A stretch of 51,870 bases of DNA, from NCBI GenBank assembly GCA_902725215.1, contig CACUVI010000028.1:1-51870 (forward strand), given 5' to 3'. This DNA comes from Rhodospirillaceae bacterium LM-1 (GTDB lineage: Bacteria > Pseudomonadota > Alphaproteobacteria > Rhodospirillales > WMHbin7). How positions within the stretch are numbered: position 1 is the first letter of the stretch; every line of letters starts with the position of its first letter. Under the pieces are notes generated by a model. That model did no database searches and was not told where the DNA came from. It saw only the letters and a list, made by a program, of their open reading frames with translations. Positions 39,839-48,340 of the stretch are shown piece after piece. Made by a program: the position numbers and the translations under genes.

Positions 39839-41350
39839 TCAGAACTGAAAATAGAGGAACGTCACGTTCTCTTGGGTAAACAAGATGACCAACGACAACA
39901 CTAAAGCTACACCCAGCAGGCAAGGCGCAAGACGGGAACAAAATATGCGATGTCTATAGGGTCGATGCAACAGCTCCAGAGAATTTGGCATCCGAAAGGC
40001 GATCAGCGCTCCGGCAAAGAAGAGCGCGATTTGGCGAAGCCCGGCAAAATGATTGACATCGTCGATACGCACGCCTAGCCACTGGGCCAGCGGCTGGAAC
40101 GTCCCTTGCGTCAGGAATTGGTATTTCCAAGGCAACACGATGCCGTCAAAGCCAAGCATCAGTTTGTACATCAGAAAACAATCAGCCAAATTGGCTGCGC
40201 GAAAGGGTACCCAGGAAATAACAATGGCCAGAAAGGTCAGGCCAAAAGCCAGAAGCGGCGGCATGGGGATGGGCGTCCAGCGCCGCCAAAGATGATTCAA
40301 GATCAGATAGCAGCCATGTAGCCCTCCCCAAAACAGAAAAGTCAGGCTGGCCCCGTGCCAAAGACCGCCAAGAAGCATGGTAGTCATCAGATTAAGATAG
40401 CGCCGAACAGTCCCCTGGCGATTGCCACCAAGCGGAAAATAGAGATAGTCGCGCAGGAAGCGAGACAAACTCATGTGCCAGCGCCGCCAGAACTCGATGA
40501 TCGACAGAGATTTATAGGGAGACATGAAATTAGGCGGCAAATGCAGGCCGAACAGACTGGCCAATCCCAACGCCATGTCGGAATAGCCCGAGAAGTCGAA
40601 ATAGATTTGGAAGCTATAGCTGAGCGCACCACTCCAGGCATCGAGAAAACTGAAGACCTTTTCGTTGACATGCACGAAGGAATCATTTGCAAAAACGCCG
40701 AAACTGTCTGCCAGAGCGACCTTCTTGAACAGCCCCAACGTTAGCAGCAGTATCCCAGGCAGTACGTATCTTGAGACATAATGTCGCCCTTCAACATGTC
40801 GGCGAAGAGTCCAGAGCTGAGGAATGATATCGCTATGATGGACGATCGGACCAGCAATCAGTTGAGGAAAAAAAGTCACGAAGAAGGCGTATTCAATAAC
40901 GTTGTAGCGGCGCCGGGGTGGGGCGTTATGACAGTCGACCAAAAAGGCAATCTTCTGAAAGGTGAAGAAGGAAATACCAAGCGGCAGGCTTGCAACTCCG
41001 GCAACGGAGGTCAGCTCACGGAAGTTTTCCGCCTGCAGCAACCCTGAGAGCCAGTCGGCATATTTGAACCAGCCGAGAAATAGCAGATTGAATGTCAGTC
41101 CGACGATAAGCCAAGTCTTTTTATTGCGCCGATCAGCGGCATCAAGAATTCGATTGCCAAGAATAAAGTTGATGCAGATAGATATCGCTATAACCCAAAG
41201 ATTTTGCCAGTCCCACCATGCATAGAAGAACAAAGAGGCCACCACCACGGCCCCTTCTGCCAGTCGAATGTCAGCCCGCAAGGCAAGCCTGAATAGCAGA
41301 TAGACAATCGGCAAAAAGCCAAATAGAAACTCTAGAGAACTGAAAAGCAT
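39839..41350 (-). CDS. MBOAT family membrane O-acyltransferase (AlgI/DltB-like)
   Basis: A 503-residue multi-spanning protein. It begins MLFSSLEFLFGFLPIVYLLF and contains LPLGISFFTFQKIAFLVDCH, FFPQLIAGPIVHHSDI, YFDFSGYSDMALGLASLFG, the segment EFWRRWHMSLSRFLRDYLYFPLGGNR (quoted in part) and the catalytic His in LGGLWHGASLTF. All are hallmarks of AlgI-like MBOATs, which move acyl groups across the inner membrane to exported polysaccharide. With the SGNH partner it forms an O-acylation module. The donor could be the product of the ACP/LuxE/LuxC operon; that link is inference. Confidence 0.93.
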   Translation of the reverse strand: MLFSSLEFLFGFLPIVYLLFRLALRADIRLAEGAVVVASLFFYAWWDWQNLWVIAISICINFILGNRILDAADRRNKKTWLIVGLTFNLLFLGWFKYADWLSGLLQAENFRELTSVAGVASLPLGISFFTFQKIAFLVDCHNAPPRRRYNVIEYAFFVTFFPQLIAGPIVHHSDIIPQLWTLRRHVEGRHYVSRYVLPGILLLTLGLFKKVALADSFGVFANDSFVHVNEKVFSFLDAWSGALSYSFQIYFDFSGYSDMALGLASLFGLHLPPNFMSPYKSLSIIEFWRRWHMSLSRFLRDYLYFPLGGNRQGTVRRYLNLMTTMLLGGLWHGASLTFLFWGGLHGCYLILNHLWRRWTPIPMPPLLAFGLTFLAIVISWVPFRAANLADCFLMYKLMLGFDGIVLPWKYQFLTQGTFQPLAQWLGVRIDDVNHFAGLRQIALFFAGALIAFRMPNSLELLHRPYRHRIFCSRLAPCLLGVALVLSLVILFTQENVTFLYFQF

Positions 41351-41715
41351 TCGCGCCCTCGGTGAAAATGCTTATCCCCATGAATCATTCCCGCTTCAGC
41401 CGACCCTGGCGAAGCGCCGCCGCTGCCCGGTTCCACCGACCTGAGTGCCAGTCGCCGTCTTTCGGCGCCGGGCATTCTTGCGCTTCCGTTCAAGCCCTTG
41501 GCCGTGCCATGGGCGGACACAACACGAGGGTCCTTGCTATAAGCGATCAGCATTGTGGTGCCTTGGACTTCTATCTGACGCCTGAACAGATCGCTGAATT
41601 CCTCGACGAATGTGGAAGAACCCACACGGTCAAAGCGATCAGAGAAATCCTGCAATGCCGGAAGAAGTTCTCTTGTGATCTTGGCGATGTCCAGATTTGC
41701 TTCCATGAAATTCAT
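41332..41715 (-). CDS. Possible small protein, 127 aa
   Basis: An open frame that fills the gap between the deacetylase-like gene and the MBOAT gene, overlapping the MBOAT start by 19 bp. The first ~65 residues (MEANLDIAKITRELLPALQ, DFSDRFDRVGSSTFVEEFSDLFR, QIEVQGTTMLIAYS) look protein-like. The rest is Arg/Gly/Ser-rich and looks like non-coding GC-rich sequence, so there may be a frameshift or the gene may be spurious. No strong ribosome-binding site and no recognised domain. Confidence 0.4.
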   Translation of the reverse strand: MNFMEANLDIAKITRELLPALQDFSDRFDRVGSSTFVEEFSDLFRRQIEVQGTTMLIAYSKDPRVVSAHGTAKGLNGSARMPGAERRRLALRSVEPGSGGASPGSAEAGMIHGDKHFHRGRECFSVL

Positions 41716-41744
41716 ATCGCTGATAGATTTTTATTCCAGTAACG

Positions 41745-43055
41745 TCAGAAGCGAATCTGCCTCGCGTCACAGGCACGAGGCGCGCCGAGTTCGATGACAT
41801 GAATGCTCTGATTTCCAGCTGCGTCATTGGTCGCAATACCGATTGTATCAACGTCGGATGGGAGAATACTATCGGAATCGAAGATGTAGTTAAAGTCGTT
41901 CAGAGAGCGCCAGTAGTTCATATTGTCGTGAATAATTCTCTTGGAACGGCTTCGAACAGCTAGAAAAGGCTGGGGACCAAAGATTTTTCCTTCAGAAACT
42001 TCGACATTGACCCTTGATGGCAATCCCTGTTGGTCAAGGAGAAGTGTGCAGGAGAGTTTTACCGGTAAGGACACTTCGGCAGGGTGGACAGCGTTGAAAG
42101 CTTCAACTGCCTCGGCATACTTGAATTTGACGCTAGGATAACGAGGCGCAACACGCGACAGCAGAAAACGAGCATATGCAACCTCAAGGGAAAGGTCGCG
42201 CCAGTCATGGCTTTCCAGGCCGACCAGTGTCGGAAACCCTTCGGCAGCGCGACTAAAAGCTGCAGTAAGAAGTTCTTCAGTCAGCGGTGCGTAGCGGTTG
42301 AGCAGGCAAGCACTTCGGCCGATTTTTCTCCGGCATTGGCCCTCGCGTTGCACGCAATCATGGTGCGGATGGTATGTCCGCCAATCGCTGGGTGCGAAAC
42401 GCCAATCGCTGAGACGTCCATCAGCCATGTCTGGGTTCATATCTGGATCCGGATTGTCTTCTCCAGAATTGGCAAAATCGAAAGGAATCCATTGCTCAAG
42501 AAACCAATGTGCATCGTGGCGTTCGTCCTGGAATCCTGGTCGGTTTACCCGCGGAAACCAGCGATGGTCAAGAAGGCGTCGGCCCAGGATATAATACAAT
42601 TCTGGACTGTTTACATACGAGGTCGCGCAGCGATTGGCCTCGCGATAGGTGCTCATGGGATGAAAATGCCAATGGAGCGCATCGCCCATTCCCTGACGCT
42701 CTACCAGCCTGGAGTAGTAGTCAAAAATCTGGTGAATTCCCATGGCACGATGGCGGGGATTGTCAATGAATCCGATATGATCCATGCAGAACCAGTTGTA
42801 TTTCCACCAACCACCGAAACTATCCGGCATCAGAAAGCGGAATTCCTTGCTGGTTGCCACATCAAGCATGGCTTTAATCTCGTGCCAGGAACCCAGCACC
42901 CGACGGCGGTGCCTGATGACGACATCATTAATATCTGCTTTGGAAAAATCGACATCGATATGAGGAAACGACAATGAACCCGCTGTGCCGACGGGATGTT
43001 CCTCTGCCAGTGGACCTTCCGTATCAATGTTATGGGAAATATAGACGATAGACAT
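41745..43055 (-). CDS. Polysaccharide-deacetylase-like (NodB-homology-type) protein
   Basis: A 436-residue protein; ATG 43055 is chosen because AGAGGACAAC lies just upstream. It opens with IVYISHNIDTEGPL, a typical first motif (Asp-rich strand) of the deacetylase-like TIM-barrel group. It continues with FRFLMPDSFGGWWKYNWFCMDHIGF, DALHWHFHPMSTYREANRC with several His, and LVGLESHDWRDLSLEVAY. A beta-rich C-terminal domain (about 330-436) follows. Such proteins remove acyl groups from, or remodel, surface polysaccharides. It begins the minus-strand run that includes the MBOAT/SGNH pair. Confidence 0.65.
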   Translation of the reverse strand: MSIVYISHNIDTEGPLAEEHPVGTAGSLSFPHIDVDFSKADINDVVIRHRRRVLGSWHEIKAMLDVATSKEFRFLMPDSFGGWWKYNWFCMDHIGFIDNPRHRAMGIHQIFDYYSRLVERQGMGDALHWHFHPMSTYREANRCATSYVNSPELYYILGRRLLDHRWFPRVNRPGFQDERHDAHWFLEQWIPFDFANSGEDNPDPDMNPDMADGRLSDWRFAPSDWRTYHPHHDCVQREGQCRRKIGRSACLLNRYAPLTEELLTAAFSRAAEGFPTLVGLESHDWRDLSLEVAYARFLLSRVAPRYPSVKFKYAEAVEAFNAVHPAEVSLPVKLSCTLLLDQQGLPSRVNVEVSEGKIFGPQPFLAVRSRSKRIIHDNMNYWRSLNDFNYIFDSDSILPSDVDTIGIATNDAAGNQSIHVIELGAPRACDARQIRF

Positions 43056-43193
43056 GTTGTCCTCTCTGACCATCTTCCGAGATATTGGCGCTTCTAAGTG
43101 CTGAATGCCTTATTAGTAAAGCCGTTGCCGCCAGCCTGCTGCTGAGTTTTTTTTCATTCATAATCTTTATAATTGACAGTCAGGGCAGAAGGA

Positions 43194-43664
43194 CTATGGC
43201 GCTTTCGGATTTGAGGGGGATTTTTTCCGTTTGGGGATCAGGACTTCAGCTTCGCCGTCGATGACAACAGTTTCACCGCAATGGCAGGTGGTTCTCAGCT
43301 TGCAGCGGCGTTTCTCGGGGATCAATTCGATCACCTCGGCCCTTGCCGTCACGGTATCGCCGATACGCACTGGGGCATTGAAGCGCAGACTCTGGCTGAT
43401 ATAGATACAGCCGGGGCCGGGCAGCTTGGTGCCAATGACGGTGGAGATAAAACTGGCCGACAGCATGCCGTGCGCGATGCGGGTCTTGAACATAGTGGGC
43501 TTGGCAAAATCCTCGTTCAAATGGATGGGGTTGGTATCGCCCGAGACGGAGGCAAAGGTGAGAATGTCGGCCTCTGTCACGGTCTTGCCAAAAATGGCGG
43601 CCTGACCCAGCTTGATCTCGTCAAAGTCGAAGCCTTGCAGATCCTTGATATCGACGGCGCTCAT
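43194..43664 (-). CDS. MaoC-like (R)-specific enoyl-CoA hydratase
   Basis: A 156-residue hot-dog protein. The hydratase 2 motif is intact: SGDTNPIHLNEDFAKPTMFKTRIAHGML, holding catalytic Asp (GDTNP) and His. It resembles PhaJ and interconverts 2-enoyl-CoA and (R)-3-hydroxyacyl-CoA, linking beta-oxidation to polyhydroxyalkanoate or hydroxyacyl supply. AAAGGACCCACC precedes the ATG. The neighbouring locus could draw 3-hydroxyacyl units from it, but it may be an unrelated metabolic gene; its codon use looks like core host sequence. Confidence 0.9.
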   Translation of the reverse strand: MSAVDIKDLQGFDFDEIKLGQAAIFGKTVTEADILTFASVSGDTNPIHLNEDFAKPTMFKTRIAHGMLSASFISTVIGTKLPGPGCIYISQSLRFNAPVRIGDTVTARAEVIELIPEKRRCKLRTTCHCGETVVIDGEAEVLIPKRKKSPSNPKAP

Positions 43665-43835
43665 GGTGGGGTCCTTTGGGTTTGGTTCGGCGATGATAGC
43701 AAACGGGTGACGATATCAGGTGTACTCGGCTGGCCGGGCCGTGGATGCGCTCGGCAAAACGCAAAGCTCCTTCCAACTGCTTCAAGTGTTGCCCTGGCAG
43801 CCATCGTTATATAATGGGCCGATTGAATCTGAGCT

Positions 43836-44546
43836 CTAGCGCGGAACCGGTTTGCCGACACTTATCTTGGTATCTAACACAGTCCCGCTTTCCCATCCGA
43901 AAATCCTTGACTCAACTTGGTAGCTGATCGGCGTGCAAGTGATCGAGGGGTGCTGGCCATAGACCATCGACCCCTTTGGCACATCGGTCTCTACTATTGC
44001 TCCCGGGGAAACCACGCAATTTCCGCCAATGTTGCAAGGGCCAATCACGCTGGCCCCCGCATATAGAACGACACCACGCCCGATGGTAGGCATGTGGTCA
44101 AATTGGTCGCCACCGATGTAACAGTTTTGACAAATTGCGAAAAAGTCGTCGAATTTTGCCTTGCCTATTACAGTGCCGACGGGATGCGAGAACAGGAACA
44201 CCGGAGGAAGCTCGACGCTATGGTAAACATCGATCCCGTGTAAGGCCCTGTTGAGTGCATAGCTCTTGTCGGCAGTTCGTATATCTCCGCCGCCACGGTT
44301 AATGCAGTTGCCTAGCAGATAGAGGTAGGCTGCCCAATGGTCTGTATGCTGGTGATCAAAGATGGGCATTCCCTCGGATCGATAGTATTGCCAAGCGATG
44401 TTTGAGTGGCAGTGTTCAAGACGAGCCAGCGCCTCCTCTGCAAAACGCAGCAAAGCCTTGCGGTCAACTGGGCCATCAGGAAAAAAAGTCTCCATTTGAC
44501 GTGAGACGTACTCGACGAGGTCAGGGGTCTCCATGGACTGGCGCAT
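43836..44546 (-). CDS. Left-handed beta-helix (CysE-like) acyltransferase
   Basis: About 236 residues; ATG 44546 is chosen, with TTG/GTG alternatives 2 to 3 codons upstream next to an AAAGAGG sequence. The N-terminal helical part is followed by NRALHGIDVYHSVELPPVFLFSHPVGTVIGKAKF and hexapeptide repeats (IGRGVVLYAGASVIGPCNIGGNCVVSPGAIVETDVPKGSMVYG, quoted in part), as in serine acetyltransferase relatives. The active-site His of CysE may correspond to HSVELPP or SHPVG. In glycan loci such proteins often O- or N-acetylate sugars; a role in cysteine synthesis is less likely given the divergent N-terminus. Confidence 0.8.
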   Translation of the reverse strand: MRQSMETPDLVEYVSRQMETFFPDGPVDRKALLRFAEEALARLEHCHSNIAWQYYRSEGMPIFDHQHTDHWAAYLYLLGNCINRGGGDIRTADKSYALNRALHGIDVYHSVELPPVFLFSHPVGTVIGKAKFDDFFAICQNCYIGGDQFDHMPTIGRGVVLYAGASVIGPCNIGGNCVVSPGAIVETDVPKGSMVYGQHPSITCTPISYQVESRIFGWESGTVLDTKISVGKPVPR

Positions 44547-44792
44547 CAGCAACACACCTCTTTGTCAGCAATCAAAGGTAGCATCAACCTTCAATTCGTA
44601 AACAACAGCTGGGTAGTCTAAGCTAGAATAGGCCTTTTGCAAGAATCCGGCAAATCCTTGACAGCTACACGATTCTACGGAGGAAGGGCTAGTAGGCGAT
44701 CCACCCTCCCCCATTAGAGAAGTTTAGCAGCGCAAGGCTTGTGTGCAAGCGGCAATTACGGTCCCTGAGTGAATGCAGAGACATTCCTCTGA

Positions 44793-44981
44793 ATGATCAA
44801 ACGCCTGCGCCATTATTGGCAAGAGCAAATCGTGATCCTGAAGAATCATTCTGGGCGGTCGATCATGCTCGCCAAGTTTGCAATGACCGCCGTCAAGCAG
44901 AAGCGCCCGAGGCTGGCTCTGGCCTATCTTGTCAAACACCTTCGGCGAAGGCCGTCGGTGCAACGGCGACCGATGCGGTAA
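44793..44981 (+). CDS. Possible small basic protein, 62 aa
   Basis: Starts at ATG 44793 and ends 21 bp before the membrane-protein start. Sequence MIKRLRHYWQEQIVILKNH, then LAYLVKHLRRRP, is basic and helical, and looks more protein-like than chance, but no family is recognised. It could be a small leader or partner of the membrane protein. The ribosome-binding site is weak. The 240 bp upstream, back to 44556, contain no other gene and should hold divergent promoters. Confidence 0.4.
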   Translation: MIKRLRHYWQEQIVILKNHSGRSIMLAKFAMTAVKQKRPRLALAYLVKHLRRRPSVQRRPMR

Positions 44982-45001
44982 ATTTCTTCAAGGCGGTGTT
45001 C

Positions 45002-46729
45002 ATGTGTGATAGCATCTTCTCACTCGCCCGCACGGGCTTATCTCTCCTTACGAAATCCAAGCGTGCCAGGATGACCGGAATTAGACCCCAACCTCCAATG
45101 GTGGCCATTCTGGTGGCCGCGTTCCCGCTGATCATCCATGCGCCCATCGTTCTTTCCGATGCCCGCTTTCTCGACGGCACTTATTTCGAATACTACCTGG
45201 AACAGGGGCGGTGGGAGGTCATAACCTGGAATTTCTACAACGTCTCCATGCAGCTGTGGGCCTGGATGCTATGGCCGCTGCTGGGCACGACGCATCCCGG
45301 CTGGTGGTTGCAACTTGCCGAACTCTTAAGTCTGGCGGTCATCGGCCTGTGCGTCGAACGCTCGGCCCGCTTGCATGCCAACCTGCCCCAGGAGCAATCG
45401 CTTTTCCTGGGGATGCTGGTCACGGCCTTTCCGGCCTATGGCTCGACCATGATGTCGAACACGGTCGTCTATATCTTCCCGGATGCCCTGTTTTACCTGG
45501 GATGGACCCTGTATCTCGACCGGGCGCTGTGCGGACAGAAAGGACTGTTCCGGTCGGCGCTCGCTTTCGGACTGCTTTGGGTCTCCTTCCACCATAATTC
45601 GCTGCTGGCTTTTCATTACGGCCTGTTGGCGATCTTTCTCGTGCTGTTCGCGGCTCGGCAGGAGAGTCCTTCGTCCTTGATCCGGTTTTGGGCGGGTGTC
45701 GGCCTGGCCTTTCTGAAGCGCCACTGGCTGATCACTGTTTTGCCCGTGCTGTTTTTTGCTCTGCGGCAGGTTCTGTTGCCGAAAAGCAGCCCGTTCGGCA
45801 CCCACAACCAATTGGTTTTAGATCTGCCCAAAAATTTCCGGGCTTTCGCTGGAAGTTTCTACCATCACGTCGTTCTCAATCTTTCAGCGGCGTTCGCCAG
45901 TCAGGCCTGGCTGCTGGCGGTCGTGCTGGCCGTTTCTGCGGGCATCCTGGCCTATGCTTGGCGCCGTGAGCCGACCTCCCGCCAAACGGTCTGGATTGCT
46001 CTCCTCGGGGCGCTGATGGCGGTCCTTGCCATTCTGCCTTATGCCGCCGTTGCCAAGGCAGCCCCCTTGCAAAGTTTTGGCGCCCGCTACGGGATGCTGT
46101 CGGGGCTGGGCGGCAGCCTGATCATCCTGGCCATCTGGCGGGTCTTGCCCCAACGGGCCGCCTTGCGCCTGATCGTGGCGGTTGTTTTTCTGGCGGGCCT
46201 AACCTGGCGCGGGCTTTCTGACGATTTGATGTGGCTGGGCCGCTGGGCCAAGGACAAGGCGGCCGTCGTCACTCTGGCCGAACTTCCGGCCCCTGTCGAA
46301 GGCACCGTATTGCTCTGGGACGATTCCTGGCGGATCGGTCGCGAAACCTACCGCCCCTTTGAGCTCTCCTGGTTCTTCAGGAAGGCCTGGGGGCGAGAAG
46401 CCTGGCTGGGCATTGATCTTCTGGAACGCGATCCCGACGCGTTCCTGCGCGAGGATTCCCATACACGCCTCAAACGCTATTACATCCTCTCGGATTTCAT
46501 TCAGAATGGCTGCACCCAAATCGTTACCGTAAGGGCGGCCGACGATACGATTGACCCGGTGCGACTGGGCAGTGAATATCTTGTACGCCACCTGGCCGCA
46601 CCTGGAACGCTGGACGCTTTTCTGAAAAGCCTGATCGATTTGAAGATATCGCCAGCGGAATGCTCGCAAATTACAAGCTCCCTCGCCCTTCCTCCGTATA
46701 ATTACGGTATGGTTTTCGACCAAGCGTGA
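45002..46729 (+). CDS. Polytopic membrane protein (GT-C-like), unknown function
   Basis: A 575-residue protein if translation starts at ATG 45002 (AAGGCGG upstream); ATG 45071 is a later option. About ten to twelve hydrophobic helices span residues 30-420 (for example VAILVAAFPLIIHAPIVL, AFGLLWVSFHHNSLLAFHYGLLAIFLVLF, LIVAVVFLAGLTW). A periplasmic or cytosolic C-terminal domain of ~150 residues follows (LLWDDSWRIGRETYRPFEL, RYYILSDFIQNGC). This layout is that of GT-C-type glycosyltransferases or other polysaccharide membrane enzymes. An aspartate-containing loop after the first helix (LSDARFLDGTYFEYYLE) is in the place where GT-C enzymes carry their catalytic Asp. Confidence 0.75.
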   Translation: MCDSIFSLARTGLSLLTKSKRARMTGIRPQPPMVAILVAAFPLIIHAPIVLSDARFLDGTYFEYYLEQGRWEVITWNFYNVSMQLWAWMLWPLLGTTHPGWWLQLAELLSLAVIGLCVERSARLHANLPQEQSLFLGMLVTAFPAYGSTMMSNTVVYIFPDALFYLGWTLYLDRALCGQKGLFRSALAFGLLWVSFHHNSLLAFHYGLLAIFLVLFAARQESPSSLIRFWAGVGLAFLKRHWLITVLPVLFFALRQVLLPKSSPFGTHNQLVLDLPKNFRAFAGSFYHHVVLNLSAAFASQAWLLAVVLAVSAGILAYAWRREPTSRQTVWIALLGALMAVLAILPYAAVAKAAPLQSFGARYGMLSGLGGSLIILAIWRVLPQRAALRLIVAVVFLAGLTWRGLSDDLMWLGRWAKDKAAVVTLAELPAPVEGTVLLWDDSWRIGRETYRPFELSWFFRKAWGREAWLGIDLLERDPDAFLREDSHTRLKRYYILSDFIQNGCTQIVTVRAADDTIDPVRLGSEYLVRHLAAPGTLDAFLKSLIDLKISPAECSQITSSLALPPYNYGMVFDQA

Positions 46730-46737
46730 TTATTTTA

Positions 46738-46755
46738 GGGGCTGAAGTAGCTAAG
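46738..46755 (+). repeat. Possible left inverted repeat of the IS1595-like element
   Basis: GGGGCTGAAGTAGCTAAG lies 17 bases before the transposase start and has the GGGGCTG opening seen at IS1595-type ends. No matching right end is visible within the next 700 bp. Confidence 0.4.
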
Positions 46756-46771
46756 AACCGCTCGAGGTTCT

Positions 46772-47290
46772 ATGATGGCTACGATTTACACGCGCAAGAG
46801 CCGCCTGACGCCCCGCCAGCAAAGCAGGCTGATTGAGCATTTTGTTGCTGGCAGCACTGCCCGTGCCGCCGCCGAGATTGTGGGGGTCCAGGCCAACACG
46901 GCGATCCGCTTTTTCATGCGTCTGCGCCAGTTGATTGCCAGCAAGCTGCCGAGCTATCAGCTCTGTGGTGAGGTCGAGGCCGACGAGAGCTACTTCGGTG
47001 GCGTTCGTAAAGGCAAGCGGGGCCGAGGTGCCGCTGGCAAAGTAGCCGTTTTTGGGCTTCTGAAGCGGCGTGGGAAGGTCTACACGGCGATCATCCCTAA
47101 CGCCAAAACAGAGACCTTGCTGCCAATCATCCAGGAGGAGGTGGAGCCAGACAGCATCGTCTACACGGACACGTTCAGGGCCTATAATGCACTGGACATC
47201 TCCGACTTCCGCCACCACCGGATCAATCACTCAAAGCTCTTTGCCGACAGGCAGAACCACATCAACGGAATCGAAAATTTCTGGAACTAG
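46772..47290 (+). pseudogene. IS1595-family transposase, interrupted by an amber codon and truncated
   Basis: 172 codons from ATG 46772 read as an IS1595/ISXO2-type transposase: RLTPRQQSRLIEHFVAGSTARAAAEIVGV, EVEADESYFGGVRKGKRGRGAAGKVAVFGLLKRRGKVYT (in part), SIVYTDTFRAYNALD and INHSKLFADRQNHINGIENFWN. TAG at 47288-47290 replaces the Gln codon usual in FWNQAKRH; AKRH follows in frame, after which similarity is lost. The C-terminal catalytic part (the usual ECEWRFN segment) is missing. It is therefore a dead copy, marking a past insertion between the glycan locus and the toxin-antitoxin genes. Confidence 0.85.
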
Positions 47291-47453
47291 GCCAAGCGAC
47301 ATCTCGTGACTCCTTCCCTCCGCCACTGCGCAATATTGCTCCAAACTCACCTAGCTTCTCGCTATGCTGCCTTTGATTGCGCCGGGATGCGTCCGAACAC
47401 TTCAGCGCGCCTCCCTAACCCTATTTAGCTTACGGTTTATGACGTCTTGAATA

Positions 47454-47479
47454 TTTGTGCTATCATTTGATGGCACAAA
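47454..47479 (+). promoter_or_regulatory. Operator palindrome and extended -10 promoter of a toxin-antitoxin pair
   Basis: TTTGTGC (47454-47460) and GCACAAA (47473-47479) form a perfect 7-bp inverted repeat 14 bp before the antitoxin ATG. TGCTATCAT (47458-47466) within it is a fair extended -10 element. The overlap suggests autorepression by the antitoxin. Confidence 0.55.
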
Positions 47480-47492
47480 CAGGATGATGGCC

Positions 47493-47819
47493 ATGGAAAC
47501 ATTCTCGATCAGAGACTTACGCGAGCGCACGGGCGAACTGGTGCGTAACGCCGAAGCTGGTCATCTTTCGTTGGTGGCCAAGCACGGCCATCCGCTGTTC
47601 GTGGCCGTTCCCTTGGATGAGCATCTCCTTGAGGGCGGGGTCGCCGTGGCGCTGGCCTGCCACCTGTTTTCGGAAGGCGTGGTCAGCCTTGCCAAGGCAG
47701 CCCGTCTGGCCGGGCTTTCCAACGAAGCCTTCATCGAGCGGCTGGGCGCCATGGGTATCCCTGCCGTCGTTTATGACTCCAGCGAGGTCGATGGCGAAGT
47801 CGATCTACTTTCCAATTGA
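47493..47819 (+). CDS. Antitoxin with Phd-like N-terminus and UPF0175 C-terminus
   Basis: A 108-residue protein; ATG 47493 is preferred, with ATG 47484 and 47487 just upstream. Residues 1-40 (METFSIRDLRERTGELVRNAEAGHLSLV, HGHPLFVAVPL) match Phd/YefM DNA-binding antitoxins. Residues 55-95 (SEGVVSLAKAARLAGLSNEAFIERLGAMGIPAV) match the UPF0175 family. Such proteins pair with DUF3368 PIN-like toxins. Its stop overlaps the toxin's TTG start, so the two are translated together. Confidence 0.85.
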   Translation: METFSIRDLRERTGELVRNAEAGHLSLVAKHGHPLFVAVPLDEHLLEGGVAVALACHLFSEGVVSLAKAARLAGLSNEAFIERLGAMGIPAVVYDSSEVDGEVDLLSN

Positions 47820-48310
47820 CGTGCATCGTCGCCGATAGCGGTCCGCTGATTGCCTTCGGGCGAAGTGGTCTGCTTGGTTTGCTGAATCAGGTTGCGGGAA
47901 GCATTTTGGTTCCGAGGACGGTCTTCCTCGAATGCACAAGGGATGGTTCGAAACCCGGCGCAATGGCTTTGGTCCAAGTGGAACAATCAGGGATATTGGA
48001 TATCAAGAAGGATGGCGACGCGATCCATCGTTTGGGAATCCTGCCTTCCCTCGACGCGGGCGAAATCTCAGCACTGGCACTCGCCATCGATCAAGGTTGC
48101 CTGTTGCTGATGGACGAACGCCTCGGGCGCAATGTTGCCAGACTTCACAAGATTCCCGTGGTCGGCAGTGCTGGAATTCTTCTGGCAGCCAAGGAGCGGG
48201 GATTCGTGGCTGAAATCGCCCCGATCCTTACTTCATGGCGCTCCTGGGGCTACTTCCTGTCACCACAATTGATCGAAGCCGTCTTGCGGCGAGCAGGAGA
48301 AGAACTGTAG
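47816..48310 (+). CDS. DUF3368 PIN-like toxin
   Basis: A 164-residue protein starting at TTG 47816 within the antitoxin stop. PIN-type acidic residues are visible: VADSGPLIAFGR (Asp, strand 1), PRTVFLECTRDG (Glu), SLDAGEISALALA (Asp/Glu) and LLLMDERLGRNVA (Asp), followed by the family segment VVGSAGILLAAKERGF. PIN-domain toxins cut RNA with metal ions. All four acidic positions are present, so the enzyme looks active. Confidence 0.88.
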   Translation: MTCIVADSGPLIAFGRSGLLGLLNQVAGSILVPRTVFLECTRDGSKPGAMALVQVEQSGILDIKKDGDAIHRLGILPSLDAGEISALALAIDQGCLLLMDERLGRNVARLHKIPVVGSAGILLAAKERGFVAEIAPILTSWRSWGYFLSPQLIEAVLRRAGEEL

Positions 48311-48340
48311 AATCAATCTGTTGTCTGGAGAAGGTTCATT

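Noticed and set aside
43173-43201. TTGACA followed 17 bases later by ATGGCG as a plus-strand promoter
   Set aside because: The -10 match is poor and it would fire antisense into the MaoC gene with no plus-strand gene downstream.
44658-44690. TTGACA upstream of the 44793 small ORF as a promoter
   Set aside because: No acceptable -10 at 16-18 bases; kept only as a general divergent promoter region.
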